Positions 1-9,125 are shown, numbered from the stretch's first letter. The stretch is DNA of 64,000 bases from Klebsiella sp. BIGb0138 (GCF_004342285.1 NZ_SMCV01000012.1:1-64000), one strand, 5' to 3'. The notes: generated by a model from the letters alone, not told the origin. Numbers and translations: made by a program.

Positions 1-45
1 CCATCTTATTATTCTGACTGGTGTTAAACATAGTTCCAAGACTAC

Positions 46-60
46 CTCTTATTTTAAGAG
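46..60. repeat. Short inverted repeat (CTCTTA-ttt-TAAGAG)
   Basis: A perfect 6-bp inverted repeat with a 3-nt loop lies in AT-rich DNA before the first gene. A second one, CTACCTGA with a 10-nt loop and TCAGGTAG, lies at 93-118. Either could be a terminator or RNA hairpin of a gene to the left of the window. No function can be assigned. Confidence 0.3.
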
Positions 61-237
61 AGGCGAAGTGTCTGGTGATCTATGGGGCTAATCTACCTGA
101 ATATTCCTTATCAGGTAGGCATCTCACTTCTTAAGCCCAGATGATACTTAACAATTAATTGCATAGTCTAAAATGTCTGACAGAAATACGATGAATAATC
201 AATCCTCTGTGTTCACACTTATGCCATAAGGTCAGTC

Positions 238-921
238 ATGAAATCAGTAAGTCTGCAAAACATGTATCTTTCTGCAAACGAGGACACCATCGCAATATGG
301 GCGAAAAATGCAGGCATCGGGGAGATCAGAGAAGAAAACTACTACGATCCGCTAAAACTCGCTCTTGCCGCAGGCATACAGCCTCCTGTACCCGTTTGTG
401 TCTCACGTCTTATTGGTGAATTGAAACGACTCACAAAGGATGATCCACTGGCCGATACTCTGCCAACCCAAGGTTTCCATTTTACTTTCTTACCCCTGAC
501 TCTGCCGCGGTATAAAGTGAACGAGCTATTGCCAGCGAAAGTGGATCAATTGACAAATATCTGGACTGGATTTCATGGGAAAAAAATTGTTATCAGGGAT
601 CTCCGGTTAGTTGCGTTGCCCAGTCAGTTGTTGCTTGCCGGGATCCCTGAGAGTCCTGCGATAGACATGCGTCAGTCATTTTGCGAAAAGGTTCTGAATT
701 CTCACTGGAAAAATGAGTTGCTGATGCGCCATACCGGCAGCCCTTTACCAGCCCCCTTCTGGCACAGCACGCTTCTGCGCTACAGCGCTGCTTTTTTACC
801 CGTAACCTTGCGGCAATTTTTTAGTGAACGTCAGGCCATTAATTTCGGAGATGTTACCGGAGAACTGACATTAGCGAAGATCAATTACAACTGGACAAAA
901 TGTTATCCATTAAAGATTTAA
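238..921 (+). CDS. 2H-phosphoesterase-like (LigT/2'-5' RNA ligase-like) protein
   Basis: This 227-residue protein carries two H-x-T/S-x motifs, HFTF near residue 81 and HSTL near residue 175, about 95 residues apart. That spacing fits the 2H phosphoesterase fold, whose members hydrolyse 2'-3' cyclic phosphates or 2'-5' linkages in RNA. The fold call rests on these motifs alone and the substrate is unknown. There is no signal peptide or membrane segment. The gene stands alone in DNA clearly more AT-rich than the genes to its right, which suggests acquisition by transfer. Only a weak ribosome binding site (AAGG) precedes the ATG. A generic hypothetical protein cannot be excluded. Confidence 0.55.
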   Translation: MKSVSLQNMYLSANEDTIAIWAKNAGIGEIREENYYDPLKLALAAGIQPPVPVCVSRLIGELKRLTKDDPLADTLPTQGFHFTFLPLTLPRYKVNELLPAKVDQLTNIWTGFHGKKIVIRDLRLVALPSQLLLAGIPESPAIDMRQSFCEKVLNSHWKNELLMRHTGSPLPAPFWHSTLLRYSAAFLPVTLRQFFSERQAINFGDVTGELTLAKINYNWTKCYPLKI

Positions 922-1429
922 CTACGGCGATGTGATTACATACCAAAAATAATACTGTATGTCCTCCACTGCGTGCACTGGCGTAAACGCCATCAAAGCC
1001 GAATGAATTTAAGTCCACTTCTTGCTCAGCGACAGCCCCAGGCGCCACATTTTCGCCTGCTTGCGCGTAATGACGATATTGCTTTCGCCGGGATTGTCGC
1101 CGGGCACAATTTCCATAATGGTTCAATTATCGTCAAGGAAAGGGAAGCAGGCGTATGCCGAAAAAGAGAATGTTCTCGCCGGGGAGTGAGGGAAATAATA
1201 TGGTTCTGACCTATTGTATTTCAGGTAATAATATTAAATTGTCGCGCTTTTCCCTACCATGCCAGCGAAGTCACCACGCCCAGAAAATGCAGCGCCGGCT
1301 TAGGTGAGAGGCCGCCCGCTAAGAACATGGATAGGCATTTACTCGAAAACGACACTCTGCCGCGGGATATTGCATGCCGGCCGGCGGCGCATGACCTGCG
1401 GAAAACCGCAGATCATGCGCCGGGGAGAA
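922..1429. other. Gene-poor stretch with possible gene remnants
   Basis: No convincing gene fills this 508-base stretch. Two short open minus-strand pieces could be tails of decayed genes. One, about 1007-1117, gives 36 residues starting MEIVPGDNP and ending SLSKKWT. The other, around 1261-1335, is hydrophobic and ends SLAW. A near-perfect inverted repeat, CATGACCTGCGG-aaaa-CCGCAGATCATG (1388-1415), lies just past the stop of the minus-strand gene to the right. It has no T-run but could still end that transcript. Confidence 0.3.
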
Positions 1430-2512
1430 TTATTGCAATGCCGCCAGCTCATCCGCGGTTAACGCTAAGGTTTGCCGGGTGCCGGATTGCGCAGACTGTA
1501 CCGCCGCTTCTAATACCGCCATCACGGCCAGCGCTTGTAACGGTGATACCGGGTTATCAATTTTGCCGGTTAACGCATCGCGCACGTTAATATAGTACTG
1601 CCGCTGGTCGCCCGGCGGGGCGGGGATTGCCCGCGGCTGTGAGCTGGCATCAAACACCACGAGGCTATCGTCGTCATGACCCCAGCTATCGCTACCGGGG
1701 ATCACCCCCGCCAGCAGCTGACTTTCCTGCTGGTCGGCTTTCTGTTTCACCACGCTACCTTTGTCCCCGTGGACCGTAAAGCGCGATACGCCGCCGGCCA
1801 CCAGCATACTGCAATGCAGAATCACCTTATGCTGCGGGTAGTTTAAGACCACGTGCGCCCAGTCATTGATTTCCGCGCCCTGGCGCAGGGTAGCAATATT
1901 GCCCTGCACCGATTGCGGCAGGCCGAACAGCTGTAGCGCCTGGTCAATCAGGTGCGGCCCTAAATCAAACCATAATCCGCTGCCCGGGACATTTTGTTCT
2001 CTCCAGCGGACGCGAACCTCCGGGCGGAAACGATCAAAATGCGACTCAAAGTGCTTAACATTACCGATAAGCCCCTGGTCAATAGCCTGTTTAATCCCGA
2101 GGAAATCGCTGTCCCAGCGGCGATTGTGGAATACGGAGAGCAGCAGCTGTTTCTCTTCCGCCAGCGCAATCAGCTCGCGGGCTTCCTGCATATCCAGCGT
2201 AAACGGCTTATCGACCACCACGTGTTTCCCGGCGTTCAGGGCCAGTTTGGCTAACGGCGCATGGGTGGCGTTCGGGGAGGCGATCACCACCAGATCGATA
2301 TCCGGATGCTGAATCGCCGCTTCTGGCGAAGCGATAACCGTGACATCCGCAATATCACGCTTCACCTTCTCTTCGTCGCCGGAGGCGACCACCGCCAGCT
2401 TCAGTCCTTCAACCGAGCGGATGAGCGGCGCATGGAATGTTTTGCCAACGAAACCATAACCGATCAGCGCAATATTGATGTTCTTACCATCACCCGCGAT
2501 TACTTTGTTCAT
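1430..2512 (-). CDS. ydgJ: Gfo/Idh/MocA-family NAD(P)-dependent oxidoreductase, YdgJ-type
   Basis: The 360-residue product starts with a Rossmann nucleotide-binding fold: a GYGFVG glycine motif about 20 residues from the start. It then has the VVDKPF motif (E/D-K-P) around residue 108 and the C-terminal alpha/beta domain of the Gfo/Idh/MocA family. Members oxidise or reduce sugars, inositols or related compounds; the substrate of YdgJ is not settled. The ATG at 2512 is chosen because GGAGAGGG lies just upstream and the E. coli orthologue is of similar length; an in-frame ATG 16 codons earlier lies inside the upstream gene. It follows a DeoR-type regulator by 13 bp, so the two form an operon and the regulator probably controls it. 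Confidence 0.85.
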   Translation of the reverse strand: MNKVIAGDGKNINIALIGYGFVGKTFHAPLIRSVEGLKLAVVASGDEEKVKRDIADVTVIASPEAAIQHPDIDLVVIASPNATHAPLAKLALNAGKHVVVDKPFTLDMQEARELIALAEEKQLLLSVFHNRRWDSDFLGIKQAIDQGLIGNVKHFESHFDRFRPEVRVRWREQNVPGSGLWFDLGPHLIDQALQLFGLPQSVQGNIATLRQGAEINDWAHVVLNYPQHKVILHCSMLVAGGVSRFTVHGDKGSVVKQKADQQESQLLAGVIPGSDSWGHDDDSLVVFDASSQPRAIPAPPGDQRQYYINVRDALTGKIDNPVSPLQALAVMAVLEAAVQSAQSGTRQTLALTADELAALQ

Positions 2513-2525
2513 TACCCTCTCCACG

Positions 2526-3272
2526 TTATTGAGCGTCAACAATATTGACCTGCAGTGCACTATTTTCCCCGAGCTCTTCCCAGGGGCGGTCTAAAAACAG
2601 CCGATCGATTTCGGCTAACCCGGCCACCAGATGCGGCTCGCAATGGTTTAATTTCATATGATCGGCGACCAGCCAGCGTTCGGTGCTGGCCGCCAGCATG
2701 GCGCGCTTGGTTTCGGCATCGGCCTCCTGGCTGGCGCTTAAACCGAGTTGCGCATGAATGGCGCAGGCGCCGAGGATGGCGATATCGGCGCGATAGCGTG
2801 CCAGCAGGGCCAGCGTGGCGCTGCCGGCAAACAGACGCTGCTGCATATCCCATGTCCCCCCCAGCACAATCAGCTGGATATCCGCCCGGGCGCTGAAGTG
2901 CTGCGCGATGTCCAGAGAGGGGGTGATGACCGTCATCGGTCCTGTTATCTGCCTGGCGACGGCCAGCACGGTGCTGCCGGCGTCTAAAAACAGCGTCGAC
3001 CCGCCGGGAATTTTGCCGGCCACCAGCTGGCCTAAGCGCTGTTTGGTCTGCGGCAGCAGAACGTTTCTGCTCTGGCGATTCATGGCGGAAAGGTTAAGGG
3101 CGATCGCGCCGCCGTGGTTCTTCTGCGCCAGGCCCTGTTTTTCCAGATCGGTCAGATCCCGACGAATGGTATCGGCGGAAACCTGCAGCTTTTCCACCAG
3201 CTCGCTGATACTGACCTGGCCATTTTCGCTGATGAGATCGAGCAGGTACTTCTGCCTCGCGGTTTTATGCAT
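2526..3272 (-). CDS. DeoR/GlpR-family transcriptional regulator
   Basis: The 248-residue protein has an N-terminal DeoR winged helix with the family signature ELVEKLQVSADTIRRDL at residues 21-37. The rest matches the sugar-phosphate-sensing DeoR C-terminal domain (TLFLDAGSTVLAVA, then AILGACAIH). These regulators usually repress a nearby sugar catabolic operon and release DNA when a phosphorylated sugar binds. The ATG at 3272 starts directly before the helix-turn-helix; the 40 extra in-frame residues upstream look unlike protein. The downstream ydgJ-like oxidoreductase is the obvious target, together with autoregulation. The inducer cannot be read from the sequence. Confidence 0.85.
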   Translation of the reverse strand: MHKTARQKYLLDLISENGQVSISELVEKLQVSADTIRRDLTDLEKQGLAQKNHGGAIALNLSAMNRQSRNVLLPQTKQRLGQLVAGKIPGGSTLFLDAGSTVLAVARQITGPMTVITPSLDIAQHFSARADIQLIVLGGTWDMQQRLFAGSATLALLARYRADIAILGACAIHAQLGLSASQEADAETKRAMLAASTERWLVADHMKLNHCEPHLVAGLAEIDRLFLDRPWEELGENSALQVNIVDAQ

Positions 3273-3447
3273 CGAATGTAACTCCGCAAAATGCTGCAAT
3301 AAATCGCATAATACAGCAAATTGCGGCAAAAGGAATCCCTGCTGCCGGCAGTATCGGGCACAACGGAAGAGGGAACGGTAGCTGAAGGTCACGCTGGAAA
3401 AATGACCAGAGTGGGAGAGGTTTCCCTCTCCGCGCGCAGAGAAGAGA

Positions 3448-4533
3448 TTAGTTCAGCGTGATGCGGGCCACGCTATCCGGGCCTTTGGTGGAGTTGTCTT
3501 CGTTAAAATCCTGCTTGAGGGTGACAAAAAGCGTCTCACCGTCAGGGGACAACTGCAGGCTGTTCGGATGGCTGGCGAACGACCAGCTGTGCTTGACGGC
3601 ATAGCTGCCGGCGTCCAGTTGCAGTACCTTCCTCGATTCACGCTGGCTGATGTAAATTTCATTGCGTTTAGCGTTGAATTTAATCCCCAGCGCATCGCCG
3701 GCAAGCCGTTTGATCACTTTACCGCTACGTTCATCAAAGACTAACGTCGTTTTGGCCTGGGAATCATCGGTGACAAACAGCCGCCCGGTGGCCGGATCTT
3801 CCGCCAGGTTAAGGAACAGATATGACTGGCCATCACCCGGCGTCCAGCGTTGTTCGATGCGGTAGGTCGTCGGATTAATCACCAGGATTTCGCCGCTACC
3901 GTTAGCCGCATAGATCCGCTGGGTCAGAGGAGAGTAGATCAGCCCGGTGACCCATTTCCCGGCGTTCTCGATGTGGGTTTTCAGCGTCATCGTCTTCGCA
4001 TCGACCACGGTAATAAAACCAGGGTCGGCGACACGGCCGATAAACAGCTGATTATTGTGGAACAGGACCTCACGCGCGCCAATAGGGTCGCCATCTTTGT
4101 CGGTGCCTGTAAACAGCACCCGCTGCAGGACTTTGCCGCTGTGCGCATCGACTTTCGAAACGCCGCCGTCCAGCGAGTTGGTGGTGTAAAACACCTTCCC
4201 GTCATCATCCACGGCCATACCGAAGTTTTTTAAATCCGTGTGCGTTTCCGCTTTAGTCGCCAGGGTGGCGGGATCCAGCCGGTAGATCATTCCGCCGTTG
4301 ACCGCTTTGAATCCCTGGGCGCTGGCGACATACAGCGCGCCTTCCGCGGGTAGATAGGCCATTTCATATAAGCCATCACCAAGGACGCGTTGCGTCACGG
4401 AGGCGGTGTTCTGCGCAGTGGCGGCCTGCGCGGCCGGGGGATTCGCCGCCGAAGCCTGGAAACCCGTCAGGGCCAATGCCGCGGCAAACGCAGCAACAAG
4501 CGCCGTTTTACGCGGGGTGAGCAACACTTTCAT
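3448..4533 (-). CDS. yncE: YncE-like periplasmic beta-propeller protein
   Basis: This 361-residue protein has a Sec signal peptide (basic start, hydrophobic core, cleavage after FQASA near residue 29). A seven-bladed YVTN-type propeller follows, with repeated SPDG/DPATG/VVDA elements. It matches E. coli YncE in length and in motifs such as GxYEMAY, MIYRLDPATL and SHPNSLQLSPDGETLFV. YncE is secreted to the periplasm, is induced by iron limitation and binds single-stranded DNA in vitro; its role is unclear. The ATG at 4533 has GGAG seven bases upstream. It is divergent from a TonB-dependent receptor, as yncE is from yncD in E. coli. A Fur-box-like sequence (4604-4622) sits in its promoter region. 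Confidence 0.88.
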   Translation of the reverse strand: MKVLLTPRKTALVAAFAAALALTGFQASAANPPAAQAATAQNTASVTQRVLGDGLYEMAYLPAEGALYVASAQGFKAVNGGMIYRLDPATLATKAETHTDLKNFGMAVDDDGKVFYTTNSLDGGVSKVDAHSGKVLQRVLFTGTDKDGDPIGAREVLFHNNQLFIGRVADPGFITVVDAKTMTLKTHIENAGKWVTGLIYSPLTQRIYAANGSGEILVINPTTYRIEQRWTPGDGQSYLFLNLAEDPATGRLFVTDDSQAKTTLVFDERSGKVIKRLAGDALGIKFNAKRNEIYISQRESRKVLQLDAGSYAVKHSWSFASHPNSLQLSPDGETLFVTLKQDFNEDNSTKGPDSVARITLN

Positions 4534-4603
4534 TCTCGACTCCATCATTGGATAAATGCTTCCCGGCAGGTCAGCGCTGCCCGGGAAAAGGCAAAACAAG
4601 AAT

Positions 4604-4622
4604 GAGAATAATAATCATTTGT
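4604..4622 (-). promoter_or_regulatory. Probable Fur box upstream of yncE
   Basis: The 19-base site GAGAATAATAATCATTTGT agrees with the Fur consensus GATAATGATAATCATTATC at 14 positions by direct comparison. It lies about 70 bp upstream of the yncE start and would repress it when iron is sufficient. The same intergenic region serves the divergent siderophore receptor. Confidence 0.6.
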
Positions 4623-4828
4623 CCGGATTGCGCAAACGTGGTGCGCCGGTCTGAGATGGCGCGAGAGGGGATTCCGCCGATTCCACCGGCATAAATTGGC
4701 GTCTGGGGTGGGCTTTTCACTCTCCTCCCGGCCGTCTGTTAGCGGGATGTGCGCTCAACGTATTGATTTACTGAATATATACATTTACTTACATATAACT
4801 TACAAAACAGACTGCGCACAATAAGGCA

Positions 4829-4847
4829 AATAATTATCATTAACATT
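4829..4847 (+). promoter_or_regulatory. Possible second Fur box before the siderophore receptor
   Basis: The sequence AATAATTATCATTAACATT agrees with the 19-base Fur consensus at 12 positions and with the NATWAT hexamer pattern. It is about 120 bp before the receptor ATG. It is weaker than the site at 4604-4622, but its position before an iron-uptake receptor makes it plausible. Confidence 0.45.
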
Positions 4848-4965
4848 CTCATTGGCTGCCGTTTCCCGTTTTTGCGACGCGAAGGCTCATGGAACAGAGC
4901 GTTATTTCATCTGCGCTGCGGGCGAAGCGGCGACACCCACAATTATTATTCCTGATGGAAAAGAT

Positions 4966-7146
4966 ATGTTTCTCAATGGCAGGGGAAGGTGCGGGCAGCT
5001 AGCCGCAACGAGCGTAAAAATACCGTTTACCGTTTCGCTACTGGCGCTGGCGGTTCACATCCTGGCCCAGCCTGCGCGGGCGGCCGAGGAGAGTAAGGAT
5101 ACCGATTCCCGGCAAGAGATGGTGGTCTATGGCGACGCGGGAAAGCGTGCCGATGAAGCGCAGGATTACGCGGTCAAAACCACCCGCGCGGGAACCAAAA
5201 TGCTGCTGGCCCCGCGGGATATTCCGCAGTCGGTCAGTGTGGTGACCGGGCAGCGGATGAAGGATCAGGATCTCCAGACCGTCGATCGGGTCCTGGCCAA
5301 CGCGACCGGTGTTTCCGCACAGCAGATTGATAGCGAACGTTCGCAGTACTTTTCCCGCGGATTCGAAATCACCAGTTTCTCCTACGACGATATTCCCACC
5401 TCGATGGGCGACGCCTGGAACTACGGCGACGCGGCGGAAGACACGGCGATATACGATCGTATCGAAGTGGTGCGCGGCGCGACCGGTTTGATGACCGGCG
5501 CAGGCGACCCCGGTGCGACGGTGAATATGGTGCGTAAAAAAGCGGACAGCAAAACCTTAACCGGGAATATCAGCGCCAGCTACGGGAGCTGGAACAAACA
5601 GCGCTATGTGGGCGATATCTCGGGGCCGCTGAACGGCGACGGCAGCGTACGCGGACGGGCGATCGCCGGCTATCAGGACCAGGATAGCTGGCTCGACCGA
5701 TACCACAAAATCAGGAAGTTTTTGTATGGCGTGGTCGATGCCGATCTCAGCGATCGGACAACGGTTTCCCTCGGCTGGGACTATCAAAAGTCCACTACCG
5801 GCAATCCGACATGGGGCGGGCTGCCGAGTCTGTATAGCGACGGCTCGCGGACCCATTACCAGCGCAGCACCAGCACCTCCGCCGACTGGACGCATTATGC
5901 GATTGAGTCGCGCAAAATATTCGCAAATCTGACCCATGAGTGGGACAACGGCTGGTCGTTGCGCCTGAACGGCACGCACGGCGAGCAGACCCTGAACGAT
6001 ACGCTGCTATATATCATGGGTAATCCGGATGCGAATAGCGGAGAAGGGGCCACCGGTTGGGGGAGTAAAGATTGGGGTGAACGGACCCTCGACTCGTATG
6101 ATGCGTATGCCAGCGGGCCGTTTGACCTGCTTGGGCGGCAGCACCAGCTGATGGCCGGCGCCAGCTATAGCCGCCAGCATAACGCGAGCCACAGTCAGGA
6201 TGGCCCGATGGATAGCGACCAGCTGGGGATCTTTGACAACCGCTGGAACGGGCGCGTCGCGGAACCGGAATGGGGCGACTGGTATCTGAACGCGGATGAT
6301 ATTGTGCGGCAGAAATCCGCCTATACCGCCGCGCGCTTGTCGCTGGCCGACCCGCTGTCGCTGATTATTGGCGCGCGCTACACGCAGTACAGTACCAGCG
6401 GCAGCAGCGGCGAGATGCGCAAATACAACATCACGCCGTATGGCGGGCTGGTCTATGACATCACCGAGAGTTTGTCAGGCTATGCCAGCTACACCTCCAT
6501 CTTCTCGCCGCAAACCAAACGCTCGGCGGGCGGCGGCTGGCTGGCGCCGGTGACCGGGAAAAACTATGAGACCGGGCTGAAAGCGGACTGGATGGAAGGC
6601 CGCCTGACAAGCAACCTCGCTATCTTCCGTATTGAGCAGGAGAATGCGGCGGAAGCCGTCAGCGGCGAGTTTGTCAATGGCTCCAGTGAGCAGGCCTATC
6701 GCGCCACGAAAGGGGCGGTCAGTAAGGGGGCGGAGTTTGAAGTCAATGGCGCGGTGACCGACAATATGCAGCTGACCTTTAGCGCCACCCGCTATGTCGC
6801 CACCGACAGCGGCGGGCGGTACAACAGCTTTGCGCCGCAGACGCAGTTGAAGCTCTTCACACGCTACCGACTACCGGTATTACCAGAGCTGACCGTCGGC
6901 GGCGGCGCAACCTGGCAAAACCGGGTGTATCAGGACGTCAGCGGGCCGGATGGCGACACGCAACGTCTGTACCAGGGCAGCTACCCGCTGGTGGACCTGT
7001 TTGCGCAATATCAGGTGACGAAGCAGCTGGCGGTGCAGGCAAACGTCACCAACCTGTTTGACCGCGAATATTACTCCTACCTTGATGATTCGGCGGTGTA
7101 CGGCGAACCGCGCAACGTCTCGGTGAGCATGAGTTACACCTTCTGA
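4966..7146 (+). CDS. FhuE-like TonB-dependent ferric siderophore receptor
   Basis: The 726-residue outer-membrane receptor has a signal peptide ending ARA near residue 36 and a TonB-box-like EMVVYG about ten residues later. A plug domain follows (RDIPQSVSVVTGQRM, VVRGATGLMTGAGDPGATVNMVRK), then a 22-strand barrel that ends in a terminal Phe. Many segments match E. coli FhuE, the coprogen/rhodotorulic acid receptor (YGSWNKQRYV, TWGGLP, GRQHQLMAGASYSRQ, LPVLPELTVGGG). It probably takes up a hydroxamate-type siderophore using TonB-ExbBD energy, but the ligand is inferred. The ATG at 4966 is preferred because it leads straight into the signal peptide; a TTG at 4852 would add 38 residues. Placement next to yncE takes the position of yncD in E. 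coli. Confidence 0.88.
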   Translation: MFLNGRGRCGQLAATSVKIPFTVSLLALAVHILAQPARAAEESKDTDSRQEMVVYGDAGKRADEAQDYAVKTTRAGTKMLLAPRDIPQSVSVVTGQRMKDQDLQTVDRVLANATGVSAQQIDSERSQYFSRGFEITSFSYDDIPTSMGDAWNYGDAAEDTAIYDRIEVVRGATGLMTGAGDPGATVNMVRKKADSKTLTGNISASYGSWNKQRYVGDISGPLNGDGSVRGRAIAGYQDQDSWLDRYHKIRKFLYGVVDADLSDRTTVSLGWDYQKSTTGNPTWGGLPSLYSDGSRTHYQRSTSTSADWTHYAIESRKIFANLTHEWDNGWSLRLNGTHGEQTLNDTLLYIMGNPDANSGEGATGWGSKDWGERTLDSYDAYASGPFDLLGRQHQLMAGASYSRQHNASHSQDGPMDSDQLGIFDNRWNGRVAEPEWGDWYLNADDIVRQKSAYTAARLSLADPLSLIIGARYTQYSTSGSSGEMRKYNITPYGGLVYDITESLSGYASYTSIFSPQTKRSAGGGWLAPVTGKNYETGLKADWMEGRLTSNLAIFRIEQENAAEAVSGEFVNGSSEQAYRATKGAVSKGAEFEVNGAVTDNMQLTFSATRYVATDSGGRYNSFAPQTQLKLFTRYRLPVLPELTVGGGATWQNRVYQDVSGPDGDTQRLYQGSYPLVDLFAQYQVTKQLAVQANVTNLFDREYYSYLDDSAVYGEPRNVSVSMSYTF

Positions 7147-7152
7147 TGCGTA

Positions 7153-7182
7153 CGGTTCCCCTGGCGTATCGCGGGGGAACCG
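7153..7182. terminator. Hairpin between convergent genes
   Basis: The arms CGGTTCCCC and GGGGGAACCG enclose about ten bases just after the receptor stop, between convergent genes. No T-run follows on either strand, so it is a weak terminator candidate. Confidence 0.4.
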
Positions 7183-7197
7183 ACGAAATAGTGCTAT

Positions 7198-8160
7198 CTA
7201 TTGCCCGGCGCCATAGATTTTGCGATACACCGTCGGCGTTAAGCCGGTGACTTTAATAAAGGCCCGGCGCAGGACGTCGCTGCTGCGATAACCGCAGCGG
7301 AAAGCCACCGTCTTAAGCGGCACCTGAGCGCTCAGCAGTTCCCGCGCCCGCGCCATTCTTACCCCTTCCAGCCATTCGCCGGTACTCATGCCCATCTCCT
7401 GATGAAACAGCCGGTTAAGATGGCGGGTGCTAAGGTTGATATGCTCCGCCATCGTTTTGATTCCGCCGACCTGTTCCAGATGAGTGAGCGTCCAGCGCTG
7501 GAGATCCTGCAGTGCGCTTCTACCGTTGAGCGACGCCTGGCGCTTGCGGATGTAATGCCCCTGGCCCACGGGGCGGCGGAAAAACATCACCAGATTAGCC
7601 GCCACGTCAAGGGCTACCTCCCGCCCCAGATCCTCTTCGATAAAGCGCAGCGCCAGATCCATCCCGGAGGTGACGCCCGCCGCCGTGCGCACCGGGCCAT
7701 CCGCGACGTACAGCGCATCGGCATCGACCTGGATGCCGGGATTCGCCGCGGCAAGAGCGTCGGCAACGGACCAGTGGGTGGTGACCCGACGCTTTTCCAG
7801 CAGCCCGGTTTGTGCCAGCAGCAGGGCGCCGGTGCAGACCGAGCCGTAACGCCAGCTGGCGCCACAGAGCTGGGTGACGGAGGCGATTTGCCGTACGGTT
7901 AGCCGCTGCTGCCCGATGTCGGGGGCGCCGGCGATCAGGAAGGTCATATTGTCGGGGGGCGGGCTCTCTCCCAGCCGGGCGTCGGCGGCCAGGGTCACGC
8001 CCGAGGAGGCGCTCACGGTCTCACCGTACAGCGCGAGGATCTGCGGGCGATAAACCGGGCGGCACAGCAGACGGTTGGCTTCGGCGAAGGCATCCAGCGG
8101 CCCGGCGACATCCAGCAGCTGTACGCCGGGAACCGCCAGAATCACAATGTGGTGCTGCAT
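7198..8160 (-). CDS. GlxA-type transcriptional regulator (DJ-1/PfpI + AraC HTH)
   Basis: The 320-residue protein has a DJ-1/PfpI-like domain at residues 1-190, including the nucleophile-elbow-like GSVCTGALLLAQTG segment. An AraC-type double helix-turn-helix covers about residues 215-315 (MAEHINLSTRHLNRLFHQEMG, then VAFRCGYRSSDVLRRAFIKVTG). This is the GlxA/FtrA architecture, in which the first domain probably senses a ligand and the second binds DNA. It is divergent from an HD-domain hydrolase gene 115 bp away, the likely target. The ligand is unknown. Confidence 0.85.
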   Translation of the reverse strand: MQHHIVILAVPGVQLLDVAGPLDAFAEANRLLCRPVYRPQILALYGETVSASSGVTLAADARLGESPPPDNMTFLIAGAPDIGQQRLTVRQIASVTQLCGASWRYGSVCTGALLLAQTGLLEKRRVTTHWSVADALAAANPGIQVDADALYVADGPVRTAAGVTSGMDLALRFIEEDLGREVALDVAANLVMFFRRPVGQGHYIRKRQASLNGRSALQDLQRWTLTHLEQVGGIKTMAEHINLSTRHLNRLFHQEMGMSTGEWLEGVRMARARELLSAQVPLKTVAFRCGYRSSDVLRRAFIKVTGLTPTVYRKIYGAGQ

Positions 8161-8275
8161 TTATTCTCTCCAGGTCCCGATTTGACGTAATGTCCGATAT
8201 CGTCTGTTTAATACCATTTAAGACAGACGTTGTCTCTACCACAATAGCGCTTACACCCACCTGAGGAGACATCAG

Positions 8276-8917
8276 ATGACTTTTACCGTACAGGGCATCA
8301 CCATTCCGGACAGCCAGATGGCGCGCGATACCACGGCGTTTATTCGCGATAGCGAATCGGATCTGCTTTTCCACCATTCCAGCCGGGTTTATTACTGGGC
8401 CGCGCTTGCCGCCCGGCAGCAGGCGATTAAGGTTGACCATGAATTATTGTACGTCGGCTGTATGTTTCATGATATCGGCTTGACCCACGAACACTGCAGC
8501 TGCGATCGGCGCTTCGAGGTGGATGGGGCCAACGCCGCCCGCGAATTTATGCAGGGTTATGGCGTGAATCAAAACGATATCGATAAGGTATGGACGGCCA
8601 TTGCCCTGCATACTACGCCGGGCATTCCGCAGTTTATGGCGGCGGAAATTGCGCTGGTGACCGCCGGCGTGGAGATGGACGTGCTGGGAATGGGCTACGA
8701 CGCCTTTAGCGAGGAGGAGCGTACCGCCGTCGTCGGGCAGCATCCGCGCCCGCCGCAGTTTAAGGAGGCGATAATCCAGGCCTTCTATGACGGCATCAAA
8801 CATAAACCGGCCACTACCTTCGGCAATGTCAAAGCCGACGTCTTGCGCGACAAGGCTCCGGCATTTACGCCGCTCAACTTCTGTCACATTATTCGCGCGT
8901 CGCGCTGGCAGGGCTGA
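8276..8917 (+). CDS. HD-domain hydrolase, cyanamide-hydratase-like
   Basis: This 213-residue protein has the HD metal-binding pattern: H33 in LLFHHSSR, H65-D66 in CMFHDIGL, and a later IALHTT histidine. The HH...FHDIGLTHEH arrangement resembles cyanamide-hydratase-like HD proteins rather than the nucleotide-cleaving HD-GYP or dGTPase groups. It is cytosolic, with no signal peptide. GAGGAG precedes the ATG. It is divergent from a GlxA-type regulator that probably controls it. The substrate is not known; a phosphohydrolase role is the alternative. Confidence 0.7.
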   Translation: MTFTVQGITIPDSQMARDTTAFIRDSESDLLFHHSSRVYYWAALAARQQAIKVDHELLYVGCMFHDIGLTHEHCSCDRRFEVDGANAAREFMQGYGVNQNDIDKVWTAIALHTTPGIPQFMAAEIALVTAGVEMDVLGMGYDAFSEEERTAVVGQHPRPPQFKEAIIQAFYDGIKHKPATTFGNVKADVLRDKAPAFTPLNFCHIIRASRWQG

Positions 8918-8924
8918 GGTAAAA

Positions 8925-8963
8925 CGCCTCCGGCGATCGCTGTAATCACCATCGCCGGAGGCG
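8925..8963 (+). terminator. Large hairpin after the HD-domain gene
   Basis: The 13-bp arms CGCCTCCGGCGAT and ATCGCCGGAGGCG enclose 13 bases seven bases past the stop codon. No clear T-run follows. It is a likely transcript end or 3' stability structure. Confidence 0.55.
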
Positions 8964-9125
8964 GCTAGCGCATACTCCGCGCCGATCTCATCCTGCCCGG
9001 CGGGCGGGTTCTTTTTTCTGCCGCCGCTTTTCATCAGCGAATTCAGCACCCTGCTTGCTTTAACTCTTGATTAACCGATGTGGCAGGCTAGACTACGAAA
9101 ATTAGCATTCATTGACGGAGGTTGG

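Noticed and set aside
5557..5979. Long open frame antisense to the siderophore receptor gene
   Set aside because: It lies wholly within a well-supported gene of high GC content, where antisense frames stay open by codon bias; it has no ribosome binding site and no recognisable motif.
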